Origin: Theionarchaea archaeon
GTDB lineage: Archaea > Methanobacteriota_B > Thermococci > Methanofastidiosales > SZ-28-30
NCBI GenBank assembly: GCA_018992685.1
Contig: JACVGT010000001.1
Coordinates: 100,458 to 164,457 of the forward strand
DNA length: 64,000 nucleotides
Reading direction: 5' to 3'
The number at the start of each line of letters is the position of its first letter. Position 1 is the first letter of the stretch. The notes beneath the pieces were generated by a model. The model was given only the letters and a program-made list of their open reading frames with translations. It did not search any database and had not been told where the DNA came from. Positions 37,106-46,864 of this stretch are shown one piece after another. The position numbers and the translations under genes are program-made.

Positions 37106-38800
37106 CTACATACCTCCTATTAGTTCTATTCTTTTTGCAATAAGTGCATACTTAACGCGAGTCATAAGATCAGAGAATTTTTTCTTCCTTCTTTTTGGAT
37201 CTGGTTCTTCCGCACTCAAGAGATCTTGAATATACATGTAGACTTTCAATATGTCATCATGGTACAGAAAGAGTCTTTCTCTTTCGTCGTAAGAAAATCC
37301 TCCTGATTCCTCGATCCATTTTTTTCTCTCTTTTTGTTCTTTCTCAAAATCTCCAAGTTTTTCTTCCTGGTGAATTTTGATCAGAAGATCTCTCAACAGC
37401 TTAAACTGCGTTTTGTTGCGAAAACTTTGTTCAATTGTTGTGTAATCTTGGCCTGTGATCTGCATGAGCCTATACAAGGCCTGCTCGGGGTTTTCAAGGT
37501 AGTAGGCTACCTTTCTTACTTCAGTCTTTAGGTCTTCAGTGTCTTTCCAAGTTTTCGGAAGGAATGCATCCAGAAGTAGGGCAGTTCCAAACACGATATC
37601 AGGTCTTTCTTCCATTCCTATCACCTCATTTCGGATTAATTCAAAGATTCCATCTTCCAAGAGAAGCTCTCTTTTTCGTGGAGCCAGATTTCTGGCTAAA
37701 AGACTAACGCTAGGCAAGAGAGAAAAATACTCATCATTTATTATAGCCCAAAGAGCTTTCTTGAACTCTCTTTCTAAAGGATTAATGCCTCGTATTCTTC
37801 TGTTAAATACTTCATATCCTAGGATGGAATCGAAAGCCTTCATTGCCAGAATCTTTTTCTTTTTCAGAGGAGATGCTGTCACTGTATTGACAACATCAAA
37901 ATCAGGATCAATCAGGATATTCAATGGAATTCTTGAAGCTGCAAGATAAGTGAGTGCAGTTTTTCCGTAGCTTGAAACAAGCCTGCTGTGAAAGCTTATA
38001 GTAATGAGATTTCCGATGCTTATGCCAAAAATCCTATTGAAGAGGTGCGAAAGCTCTTCTTTTTCATAATTGGCCTCGAGAGTTATGCAATTGTTGGGAT
38101 TTCTAATAGGGGAAATATAGGAAGCAAATAAACATATTGGGCAAAAAGAGGCATTCTTATTTAGAATCCGGCTTTGAGGTCTTTGAGATGCGAATTCAAC
38201 ATATTCCTTCTTGACTTCGTAAGTTATTGATTCTCTTCCGCAAAACATGCATCCAGCTACAACATCTCCGAAACTCCCTATCTCTTTGGTTACAGGGAGG
38301 GGAATTTTCTCCTGTATTATTATATCCCTTAGTGAAATGGGAGATGGCAGATTGCGATATTGCTGTAATCGGTACACAGATTGAATCAGCGCCCATCTTG
38401 ATTGCAGGTAGAAATCATCATATGTAGATCCCAAGAATTCCCAGAACGATTGATCTAAGTCGATCGGCTCAAATGTTGAAATTTCCAATTCAGATCCCAG
38501 GTTTCTGATCACGGCAAAATAGTTCTTTTCAAGGTAGTGCAAGAAATCTTTCACAAGCAATTCTAAGGCAACATTGAGTATTGGATCCGAAGCTTGTGGT
38601 GGTGAGAGGACGTAATTGAAGAAATCATGTTCAATGATGTTTTCTCCTTGAGGCTGATTGAATAATATCCATCTCAGATACAAAGGTTCATCAAGAGTTT
38701 TCAATAGATTCTTAGCCATTGGAACATCTTCAGGTTTCAAGTTGTTCAGATTCTGGAAATCATTTTTCCATCTCGCATATTGCACAACTTCTTTATAACC
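37106..38800 (-). CDS. Cascade large subunit with CxxC...CxxC (Cas10d/Cas8-like)
   Basis: The 564-aa product is the first gene of the interference operon. It carries two Cys pairs, CMFC and CPIC, about 38 residues apart near residues 200-245, a zinc-finger insertion of the kind seen in Cas10d and Cas8a1/Cst1. No HD motif and no GGDD motif are visible. It is much shorter than usual Cas10d. The frame extends to a TTG at 38848, but GAGGAGATATCA precedes the ATG at 38800, which is preferred. A TATA box (ACTTTATATG, minus strand, about 38880-38888) lies upstream. The exact family is unresolved. Confidence 0.6.
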   Translation of the reverse strand, partial: GYKEVVQYARWKNDFQNLNNLKPEDVPMAKNLLKTLDEPLYLRWILFNQPQGENIIEHDFFNYVLSPPQASDPILNVALELLVKDFLHYLEKNYFAVIRNLGSELEISTFEPIDLDQSFWEFLGSTYDDFYLQSRWALIQSVYRLQQYRNLPSPISLRDIIIQEKIPLPVTKEIGSFGDVVAGCMFCGRESITYEVKKEYVEFASQRPQSRILNKNASFCPICLFASYISPIRNPNNCITLEANYEKEELSHLFNRIFGISIGNLITISFHSRLVSSYGKTALTYLAASRIPLNILIDPDFDVVNTVTASPLKKKKILAMKAFDSILGYEVFNRRIRGINPLEREFKKALWAIINDEYFSLLPSVSLLARNLAPRKRELLLEDGIFELIRNEVIGMEERPDIVFGTALLLDAFLPKTWKDTEDLKTEVRKVAYYLENPEQALYRLMQITGQDYTTIEQSFRNKTQFKLLRDLLIKIHQEEKLGDFEKEQKERKKWIEESGGFSYDERERLFLYHDDILKVYMYIQDLLSAEEPDPKRRKKKFSDLMTRVKYALIAKRIELIGGM

Positions 38801-39053
38801 CATTGATATCTCCTCTAAGCCAAGCAATAAGTGGGGTTTGAAATCCAAGTTATGATCCCTTCTTCTGAGAATTGCCTACATATAAAGTTTTCGATACAGT
38901 GATGAATGACCCAGACAAAGCTAGACAATTCTTCTTATACATTATTATTTGTACCAACAATTCTCTCTCCTGTAGCTAGAAGTGAGGAGAAACACGTTCT
39001 TTCTGAAGCTGATGGAATCAAAAAGTATATTAACATCTTTGAGAAATAGGCAC
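38801..39053. promoter_or_regulatory. Divergent cas promoter region
   Basis: This gap separates leftward interference genes from rightward adaptation genes. A minus-strand TATA box near 38884 serves the large-subunit operon. A plus-strand AAGTATATTAA near 39022-39032 is about 27 nt before the cas2 ATG, implying a leaderless adaptation transcript. No regulator gene (such as csa3) is in the locus. Confidence 0.55.
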
Positions 39054-39335
39054 ATGTTGACTCTGGTGATTTATGATATTTCTGATGACAAGAAACGTAC
39101 TAAACTCGCTAAGAACCTCATACGCTACTCCTTGCAGAGAATTCAGTACTCAGCCTTTAAGGGAGACCTAAATTCCCATGATAGATTTGTTCTGGCCAAG
39201 GAAGTCAAAAAATATCTCAGTTGCGAAACAGACAGCATTTACATAATTCCCTTATGTCAACGGTGCTTTTCCCTCGTGGATATACTCTGTCAATCAGAAA
39301 GGTCCCTTCGAGATGAAGAAATAAAGGTGATATAA
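39054..39335 (+). CDS. cas2: Cas2
   Basis: The 93-aa protein opens with the Cas2 strand LTLVIYDISDD, whose Asp is conserved, and continues with R-x-K-L-A-K-x-L-x-x-x-x-L-Q-R-I-Q-Y-S-A-F, the family core. Cas2 forms the dimer at the centre of the Cas1-Cas2 integrase. The open frame extends to 38982, but this ATG gives the standard N-terminus and matches promoter spacing. It overlaps the next ATG at 39335 by one base. Confidence 0.9.
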   Translation: MLTLVIYDISDDKKRTKLAKNLIRYSLQRIQYSAFKGDLNSHDRFVLAKEVKKYLSCETDSIYIIPLCQRCFSLVDILCQSERSLRDEEIKVI

Positions 39336-40159
39336 TGTATTTCCTTAACGACGTGGAAAAAAAGTACTTACTCAGCCATCTCCACAGAGTGACAAGAAAA
39401 GTTGGAGTTACAGACGAGTTGCGGGGCTGGTCTTGGTTTGAAGAACCTCTCAAGCCGTACTACGACATTACCCTGCCCATGTACATAATCTGTGGCAAAT
39501 ACTGTTCCACATCCAGGGACGTCTACCTCCGCTATGTACAAAAAGAACCTGGTGAGCCATCCCCCAGAATGGTCTTTGGGCAGACCATCCATTCACTGGT
39601 AGCTTCCACATTTAATTCCTTCTTGGATACCACAAATCCTCCTTTAGAATCTGAAGACCCAAGACTGCAGCAAGTATCAGAGTTTGTGGAGGCAGAAGCA
39701 AAGGCTGCCATCCTGAAGCAAAAATCCCAACAACCATATGCCACTGAGAGAGATATCCTCCACACCAGTCTACCATTCCTTGTGGAGCACAGAATATCAG
39801 GCGAGTTACTGGGACTCTCTGGGCTCTTGAGCATAGATGCTTTAGACTATCTTCACGGGATCCTCTTCGATCTAAAAGTAGGGAAGAAAAAGGACTTTTA
39901 CAGGTTATATTGCACAGGATATGCTCTGGTGTTTGAAAGTATTTACGAAGTACCTGTGGATGTTGGATGCACTGTCTATATTGATTTCCGTAATGATCGC
40001 TTATTCATTTCAAAAGACCTGTTCCACATTTCTGATAACCTCCGCAGCTGGTGGGTTGAAGAGCGTGACCATAAGATGGAGCTGGTTTCCACAAGTGAAG
40101 ACCCGGGGAAACCTCGAACGTGTCCTGAATCTTGCAGTTATTATAATACTTGCAGGTGA
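39335..40159 (+). CDS. csa1: Csa1 (Cas4-family protein of I-A systems)
   Basis: The 274-aa product matches Csa1. It has an early LRGWSWFEEPLKPYYD motif, a YCSTSRDVYLRYV block with the first cysteine, an ILFDLKVG nuclease strand with Asp-x-Lys, and a C-terminal CPESCSYYNTC cluster. Csa1 is a Cas4-like Fe-S nuclease that works with Cas1, Cas2 and Cas4 in spacer acquisition in archaeal I-A loci. Its start overlaps the cas2 stop. A second, shorter Cas4 lies further downstream, so the locus carries both. Confidence 0.85.
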   Translation: MYFLNDVEKKYLLSHLHRVTRKVGVTDELRGWSWFEEPLKPYYDITLPMYIICGKYCSTSRDVYLRYVQKEPGEPSPRMVFGQTIHSLVASTFNSFLDTTNPPLESEDPRLQQVSEFVEAEAKAAILKQKSQQPYATERDILHTSLPFLVEHRISGELLGLSGLLSIDALDYLHGILFDLKVGKKKDFYRLYCTGYALVFESIYEVPVDVGCTVYIDFRNDRLFISKDLFHISDNLRSWWVEERDHKMELVSTSEDPGKPRTCPESCSYYNTCR

Positions 40160-40163
40160 TTGT

Positions 40164-41186
40164 ATGGAACGATTGGCTATTGATGGGTACGGGCGCTTCC
40201 TGGGAACTGAGCTCGGACAGATCGTGGTAAAGGAAAAAGGAAAAGTCATTGAACGGAAGAACCCTTTAACCTTGAGGCAAATCGTTTTCTCCGGGAAAGG
40301 TAGTATAAGCTCTGAAGCAGTCAGGCTTCTTGGAGCTCATGGAGTGGAAGTTCTGTTCCTGGATTTTGATGGTAGTGTGGTGGCACGGGTTTCTCCCCCC
40401 ATGTTGAAAACAGTAAGTGTGAGAAAGGAGCAGTACTTTGCCTATCAGGATGAAAGAGGAGTTCTCCTATCCAAAGAGTTTGTCAAGGCAAAAATGAGAA
40501 ACCAGATTGCTCTCCTGGGAGGACTGGCCAAACACAGGAAGGATACCCAGCCGGACATTGCATCTCAGATACAGGACATGAGAACCCATGTTGAAAAGCA
40601 GACCGAAACGCTTGAAAAGATATCAGGTTCATGCATTGACGAGGTAAGAGATGTAATTCAGGGGATAGAAGGGAGTGCATCAAGTCACTACTGGAAGGGG
40701 TTCTCTTTGATAATCCCGGAGGAATTCGCTTTTAGCACACGAAGTGGGAGGTATGCTGCTGATCCCGTGAATAGTATGCTCAACTATGGGTATGGAATAC
40801 TCCAGGGAGAGGTTTTGAGGGCCATTCATTTTACAGGGTTAGACCCTTACGCAGGGTATTTACATGTGGACCGGTCGGGAAGGAGTAGTCTCGTTCTAGA
40901 TTTCATGGAAGAGTTCAGGCAACAGACTATTGATAAGGTGGTAGTCCGGTTAGTTACCCGAGGGCAGGTCAGAGATAAAGATTTTGAGATGAAAGAAGGA
41001 TTGTGCAGAATAAGAAAAGAGGGCCGCAAGCTCTTGTTAAAGGAAATTCTGGAAAGATTTGAGGATTTTGTGAGGATAGAGAACCAGAGAATTGCCTGGT
41101 GCAATGTAATATTAAAGCAGGCTCGGTTGATAACTACGTTTCTGAGAGGCCAGGGAGCGTATACGGGATTTTATCTTCGGTGGTAA
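40164..41186 (+). CDS. cas1: Cas1 integrase
   Basis: The 340-aa protein is Cas1. It has an N-terminal beta domain (LAIDGYGRFLG). The catalytic Glu lies in IEGSASSHYW near residue 163. The C-terminal block NYGYGILQGEVLRAIHFTGLDPYAGYLHVDRSGRSSLVLDFMEEFR supplies the catalytic His and Asp/Glu. With Cas2 it integrates new spacers at the leader end. The frame is open 81 codons upstream, but the ATG at 40164 gives the standard N-terminus, 4 nt after the csa1 stop. Confidence 0.95.
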   Translation: MERLAIDGYGRFLGTELGQIVVKEKGKVIERKNPLTLRQIVFSGKGSISSEAVRLLGAHGVEVLFLDFDGSVVARVSPPMLKTVSVRKEQYFAYQDERGVLLSKEFVKAKMRNQIALLGGLAKHRKDTQPDIASQIQDMRTHVEKQTETLEKISGSCIDEVRDVIQGIEGSASSHYWKGFSLIIPEEFAFSTRSGRYAADPVNSMLNYGYGILQGEVLRAIHFTGLDPYAGYLHVDRSGRSSLVLDFMEEFRQQTIDKVVVRLVTRGQVRDKDFEMKEGLCRIRKEGRKLLLKEILERFEDFVRIENQRIAWCNVILKQARLITTFLRGQGAYTGFYLRW

Positions 41187-41187
41187 G

Positions 41188-41763
41188 ATGGAGGCCGATA
41201 TTGCAGTTTCTGATGTGGTTCAATTCATGTATTGCCCACGGAAGGTGTATTTCTACAAGGTGCTGGGGTTACCCATGGTGGACAGGAAGAAAATGACTTA
41301 CGGGAGGGATGAGCACGAGAGAGAACACCGAAGGGTGAAGGAGAGGAAGCGTATCTATGGGATTGAGAAAGACCAGATCAAGAAAGTTCAGCACGGGGTT
41401 TTCCTTGTTGATGAGGACGTTGGCTTGTATGGACAAATTGATACTGTTGTGGAGCTGCAGGACGGGAGTGTTATCCCTGTGGATGTGAAATACTCTGATT
41501 ATTCGGGTGTGTTCAAGAACTGGAAAAAGCAGCTTTTGGCATATGCTCTACTCCTGGAAAGGAAATCTGGTGTTAAGGTTAGGAAGGGGTTATTGTATTT
41601 CCCAAAACAGAGGAAAAAAGTGTTTGTTGAATTGAGTGCAGAGGATAAGGAGTTTTTTCTGAAGGATATTGAGAGAATTCGTGGAATGATAAAGTCAGGG
41701 AAGATGCCGCGGGGACGAGACCGTTGCGGATATTGTGAGATGAAGAAGTACTGTAAAGAGTAA
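41188..41763 (+). CDS. cas4: Cas4 Fe-S exonuclease
   Basis: The 191-aa protein has the Cas4 layout. One N-terminal Cys lies in MYCPRKVYFYKVLG. The RecB-type catalytic core has Asp in GQIDTVVE and Asp-x-Lys in IPVDVKYSD. Three C-terminal Cys lie in CGYCEMKKYC and complete a 4Fe-4S site. Cas4 trims prespacers and helps choose PAM-adjacent ends. It starts 1 nt after the cas1 stop and ends 152 nt before the first CRISPR repeat. A degraded copy of its 3' half lies at 46660-46833. Confidence 0.9.
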   Translation: MEADIAVSDVVQFMYCPRKVYFYKVLGLPMVDRKKMTYGRDEHEREHRRVKERKRIYGIEKDQIKKVQHGVFLVDEDVGLYGQIDTVVELQDGSVIPVDVKYSDYSGVFKNWKKQLLAYALLLERKSGVKVRKGLLYFPKQRKKVFVELSAEDKEFFLKDIERIRGMIKSGKMPRGRDRCGYCEMKKYCKE

Positions 41764-41915
41764 GGGTTAGTTAGGTAGTGTGGAATTCTGTGAGCTAGAT
41801 GTGCAGCGTGCCCCTCTTTATAAAGGGTGCTCCGACTTTTCGATAGGCACGCGGGGGTGCAAAAAAGGAGGTACCACAAGGCTTTTAAGGGCTGATTGAG
41901 TAGATGAGGGTGGCT
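41764..41915 (+). promoter_or_regulatory. CRISPR leader
   Basis: The leader lies between cas4 and the first repeat. A TATA box (GCTTTTAAGG, 41881-41890) is about 30 nt before the repeats and would start the pre-crRNA near 41912. Upstream are an inverted repeat (GCGTGCC at 41806-41812 with GGCACGC at 41846-41852) and a palindromic CTTTATAAAG at 41816-41825, possible protein sites for integration or transcription control. Bases 41806-41908 recur with three mismatches at 46865-46967. Confidence 0.8.
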
Positions 41916-44900
41916 GTTTCAAAGGTCATACTCAGAAAACGAGGATTGAAAGGTGACCTATCAAACTCAACCCACAATTCCTGTATCTGTTTCAAAGGTC
42001 ATACTCAGAAAACGAGGATTGAAAGACATGGTAGAGAATCTCATTGTAAGTAATGTCTCGGCGTTTCAAAGGTCATACTCAGAAAACGAGGATTGAAAGG
42101 GAGTTGTATTCAACATATACAAGATGGGCGCTTCCAGTTTCAAAGGTCATACTCAGAAAACGAGGATTGAAAGACTACTCCGCTGAATGTATAGTGTTCG
42201 TCTGAGAAATGTTTCAAAGGTCATACTCAGAAAACGAGGATTGAAAGGTCTGGGTCGAAATTTATCCACTCCTGGATGAAAGCGTTTCAAAGGTCATACT
42301 CAGAAAACGAGGATTGAAAGCATAACTCTCTTTTGTGCTCTTGAGCCATTCCTTTGTTTCAAAGGTCATACTCAGAAAACGAGGATTGAAAGTGCTTCAT
42401 GGTCATGGTAAGTCCTACTTCGGTCGTTGTTTCAAAGGTCATACTCAGAAAACGAGGATTGAAAGATTGATTTAACTTTCATTATCGTCAATTTATCACC
42501 ACGTTTCAAAGGTCATACTCAGAAAACGAGGATTGAAAGGAGTAGGACTCGAAAAACGAGGATTGAAATGAAAAGGTTTCAAAGGTCATACTCAGAAAAC
42601 GAGGATTGAAAGCCGTATCACCGGGTCTTTTCCCTCTTCCTGATGGATTGTTTCAAAGGTCATACTCAGAAAACGAGGATTGAAAGACATTTTTATGAAT
42701 TTTTCAAAGACCGGCGTCAATATGTTTCAAAGGTCATACTCAGAAAACGAGGATTGAAAGATGGCAGGAACAGCTTTCAGAATGGCTATAGCACAGTTTC
42801 AAAGGTCATACTCAGAAAACGAGGATTGAAAGGCAGCTCTTCGAGCTTCTTTAACTGGTACAATGCCATGTGTTTCAAAGGTCATACTCAGAAAACGAGG
42901 ATTGAAAGTTATCATGCTATCCCTATGATTCCGTCCTTATAAAGGTTTCAAAGGTCATACTCAGAAAACGAGGATTGAAAGTTTCCAGTACTACTTCTCT
43001 GAGGGTCATTGAGGGATGTTTCAAAGGTCATACTCAGAAAACGAGGATTGAAAGCACCTCTCACTCATAACAGTCCTCGTAGTAATCGCGTTTCAAAGGT
43101 CATACTCAGAAAACGAGGATTGAAAGGAATTATATTTCATTAATACACCTCACTTTTCAATAGTTTCAAAGGTCATACTCAGAAAACGAGGATTGAAAGG
43201 CCTTTTTAAGTTCTTCTTTGTCTTCTGGGAAAACATGTTTCAAAGGTCATACTCAGAAAACGAGGATTGAAAGCTACGTACTGATACGACCTCAAGGGTT
43301 GTATCGAATGTTTCAAAGGTCATACTCAGAAAACGAGGATTGAAAGTCTTCTACGCGAGTATGGATGACGAACTTGGCTGTGTTTCAAAGGTCATACTCA
43401 GAAAACGAGGATTGAAAGCAATGACGAAAGCTCTTACCGGAGAATACGGAGAGTTTCAAAGGTCATACTCAGAAAACGAGGATTGAAAGATTTGTAAGAG
43501 AGATCCAGCCAGTTCCTAATTCTCTGTTTCAAAGGTCATACTCAGAAAACGAGGATTGAAAGAAGTGTGTCCTCACTGGCAATAGTTCTTAGAGCATCGT
43601 TTCAAAGGTCATACTCAGAAAACGAGGATTGAAAGCACGACTACCTGGACGAACAATGACGGTTCCACCAACGTTTCAAAGGTCATACTCAGAAAACGAG
43701 GATTGAAAGACCTTCAGCTGCTCCAGTGATCTCTCCATTTCCTGGGTTTCAAAGGTCATACTCAGAAAACGAGGATTGAAAGATGAAGAGGGTACATATT
43801 ACTGTTATTATTCTGCGTTTCAAAGGTCATACTCAGAAAACGAGGATTGAAAGTAATTATTGGGGCAGTCGCAGCGGTCTATATATTGGTTTCAAAGGTC
43901 ATACTCAGAAAACGAGGATTGAAAGACTTCTGGTAGGAAAGCGATACCGCGTCCTCTTCTTGTTTCAAAGGTCATACTCAGAAAACGAGGATTGAAAGAT
44001 CTATAATTATGAGCAATAAAAATGCGCTAAAGTGGGTTTCAAAGGTCATACTCAGAAAACGAGGATTGAAAGATCTTGTCCGCGTGAACCGTGCGAAGTT
44101 CCTCCGTCGTTTCAAAGGTCATACTCAGAAAACGAGGATTGAAAGACGGTCACAATTACGTTTTCTGCACCAACTGCCTTTGTTTCAAAGGTCATACTCA
44201 GAAAACGAGGATTGAAAGAAATATGCCGTGTATGCACATCCCAACCATTCATGTTTCAAAGGTCATACTCAGAAAACGAGGATTGAAAGTTTCGTAACAA
44301 AGCGAAGCAACGCTATTATCGTCTCGTTTCAAAGGTCATACTCAGAAAACGAGGATTGAAAGAAATTCAAGACGATGCAGAAGCGTACTACATAGAGTGT
44401 TTCAAAGGTCATACTCAGAAAACGAGGATTGAAAGGCCTACTACCACACCTTTCACATACCCATACCCAGAAGTTTCAAAGGTCATACTCAGAAAACGAG
44501 GATTGAAAGGTCATCTCTACGTCAGCAAAAGAACACCCTTTGCATGTTTCAAAGGTCATACTCAGAAAACGAGGATTGAAAGGGACTCGGTGGGGAAGTT
44601 TGACGAGTCCTACGGGAAGGTTTCAAAGGTCATACTCAGAAAACGAGGATTGAAAGTTTATCATCTTCGCTGCACCGTCAAGCCACTCACCGTTTCAAAG
44701 GTCATACTCAGAAAACGAGGATTGAAAGGGACTACATTCACACCTAAAGCTTTTCCTGATCATGTTTCAAAGGTCATACTCAGAAAACGAGGATTGAAAG
44801 GAATCCTCCCAGAACTCTTCAATGCAGGTGACTTCAGTTTCAAAGGTCATACTCAGAAAACGAGGATTGAAAGGATCCATAGCCTCTCAGGATCTGTGCT

Positions 44901-46339
44901 GCCTCTTTGTTTCAAAGGTCATACTCAGAAAACGAGGATTGAAAGTTTATATGCTTCGTCAATCATCTCAATCCTCCTCGTTTCAAAGGTCATACTCAGA
45001 AAACGAGGATTGAAAGTCAGAAAAAATCCCGGAATCGTAGTTATTCTCCAGAGTTTCAAAGGTCATACTCAGAAAACGAGGATTGAAAGCAGTCCTCCCA
45101 CATCTCCGGTACGCGAGGGTCTATCGTTTCAAAGGTCATACTCAGAAAACGAGGATTGAAAGACAGTCTGGAGGAGCTACAAAAAAGCCACTACCAGAGT
45201 TTCAAAGGTCATACTCAGAAAACGAGGATTGAAAGTGTACCATCTTGCACCTATTTCTGTTGCGATCTCGAAGTTTCAAAGGTCATACTCAGAAAACGAG
45301 GATTGAAAGTCTGTTATGCAGTCTAAGAACTCGTTGATGGAACAGTTTCAAAGGTCATACTCAGAAAACGAGGATTGAAAGAAGAATTCCCCTTGCCTCT
45401 CTGGCGGCAATGATGAAGTTTCAAAGGTCATACTCAGAAAACGAGGATTGAAAGTTAAGGCAGTGGAATATATCTATGTGTTTGTGTACGTGTTTCAAAG
45501 GTCATACTCAGAAAACGAGGATTGAAAGATTTTCCTTAATAGGAAATAGATTTTCGAGTAAGATTGTTTCAAAGGTCATACTCAGAAAACGAGGATTGAA
45601 AGATATTGTGGCAGCAGCAATCGATGTGGAGTGAATTAAGTTTCAAAGGTCATACTCAGAAAACGAGGATTGAAAGCCGTCATATAAATCCCTTACCTGA
45701 TCCCACTCCATGTGTGTTTCAAAGGTCATACTCAGAAAACGAGGATTGAAAGCTCCCTGGTTACTATCATGCTTATGTATTCACACATGTTTCAAAGGTC
45801 ATACTCAGAAAACGAGGATTGAAAGTAACTGGAATATGTTCTCTTTCTGGCATGGAATACGGTTTCAAAGGTCATACTCAGAAAACGAGGATTGAAAGTA
45901 AGCTTCGTATTCATAAAAGCAGCAAACAATAGAAGTTTCAAAGGTCATACTCAGAAAACGAGGATTGAAAGTGTTCATTCTGGCTCCCCGGGTAGAAAGA
46001 GAGGAGTGTTTCAAAGGTCATACTCAGAAAACGAGGATTGAAAGAATTCCACTTCATCCAGATGGTCCATCCACCAGGTAGGTTTCAAAGGTCATACTCA
46101 GAAAACGAGGATTGAAAGCAAATGGAAGCACAACTTCGCCAGCATCACAGAATAGTTTCAAAGGTCATACTCAGAAAACGAGGATTGAAAGTTTTGATTT
46201 GACATTTTCACTCACCTTGTGATATTCGGTTTCAAAGGTCATACTCAGAAAACGAGGATTGAAAGACTCACCTGACGACATGAAGGCCTTTGAGAAATGT
46301 GCGTTTCAAAGGTCATACTCAGAAAACGAGGATTGAAAG
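41916..46339 (+). CRISPR. CRISPR array, 61 repeats of 37 bp
   Basis: I count 61 copies of a 37-bp repeat that begins GTTTCAAAGGTCATACTC and ends GAGGATTGAAAG, separated by 60 spacers of about 33-40 nt (mean period 73 nt). Every repeat I read is identical, including the last, so the distal end shows no decay. The ATTGAAAG end is the usual 5' handle of type I crRNAs and puts the crRNA on the plus strand, in line with the leader. One spacer (42540-42575) itself contains a repeat-like sequence. The count was made by eye and may be off by one. Confidence 0.97.
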
Positions 46340-46468
46340 CTTGGTGTAGGTTCTATCAATTCAAGGTCTCCGTGATGTGGCCACTGCTTATTTTTGTCCA
46401 ATGCCAGTTTGCCAATATCATGTAGCATTGACGCTACTAAACCGTCAGTTGCTTCAGTGCCCAATTGA
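46340..46468 (-). pseudogene. Truncated HD-domain phosphohydrolase fragment
   Basis: On the minus strand the bases next to the last repeat encode an HD-domain core: LVASMLHDIGKLALDKNKQ followed by WPHH and further residues. The frame has a stop just upstream, and downstream it runs directly into the last CRISPR repeat, where it ends. It is a fragment of an HD hydrolase (HDIG/HDOD-like, or possibly a cas HD gene) cut off by the array or by a deletion. There is no start codon or ribosome site. Confidence 0.6.
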
Positions 46469-46659
46469 TTCACATCCTTAGTCGATCATGATATTGATTT
46501 CTTAAATATGTTTCGGTTTGTATGACTGAAAATTGGAGAGATCTCTTTCTAGCAGGGTTTGTGTCAGTGGGGTGTTTGCTATTATTTGATGGTTAGAGAC
46601 GTGATTAAAATACTCATGAATCAGGTCGCTAATGGCGTGGTCTTTTCAATTGAAGAGTG

Positions 46660-46833
46660 GAATGGGGTTGTCTGGACAAGTTGACACTGCATCGACTCCA
46701 CATTATGAGAATATTGTTCCCGTCAATGTGAAATACTCTAATTATTCCAGCGTGTTCAAGATCTGGAACAAGATCACTGCGAATATTGTGAGACGAAGGA
46801 GTATTGTAAAGAAGTTGGGGTTGGTCGGGCTAG
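46660..46833 (+). pseudogene. cas4 remnant with internal deletion
   Basis: The translation reads GMGLSGQVDTASTPHYENI, then VPVNVKYSNYSSVFKIWNK, clearly related to the GLYGQIDTVVE and IPVDVKYSDYSGVFKNWKK region of the intact cas4. It then jumps to a sequence matching the last 11 codons of cas4 (CGYCEMKKYCKE at DNA level). About 50 codons between these are missing. The catalytic Asp-x-Lys has become Asn-x-Lys. It lies just before the orphan leader, in the same order as cas4 and leader at the array. Confidence 0.75.
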
Positions 46834-46864
46834 TGTGGAATTTCCTTGACCTTCAACTCGAAAG

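Noticed and set aside
37106-38800. Calling the large subunit Cas10 with cyclase activity
   Set aside because: No GGDD motif and no HD domain are visible. The CxxC pairs fit both Cas10d and Cas8a1-type proteins.
42643-45895. Plus-strand open frames with repeated KGHTQKTRIE or SKVILRKRGLK peptides
   Set aside because: These are translations of the CRISPR repeats, not a repeat protein. Exact 37-bp units and unique spacers explain them.
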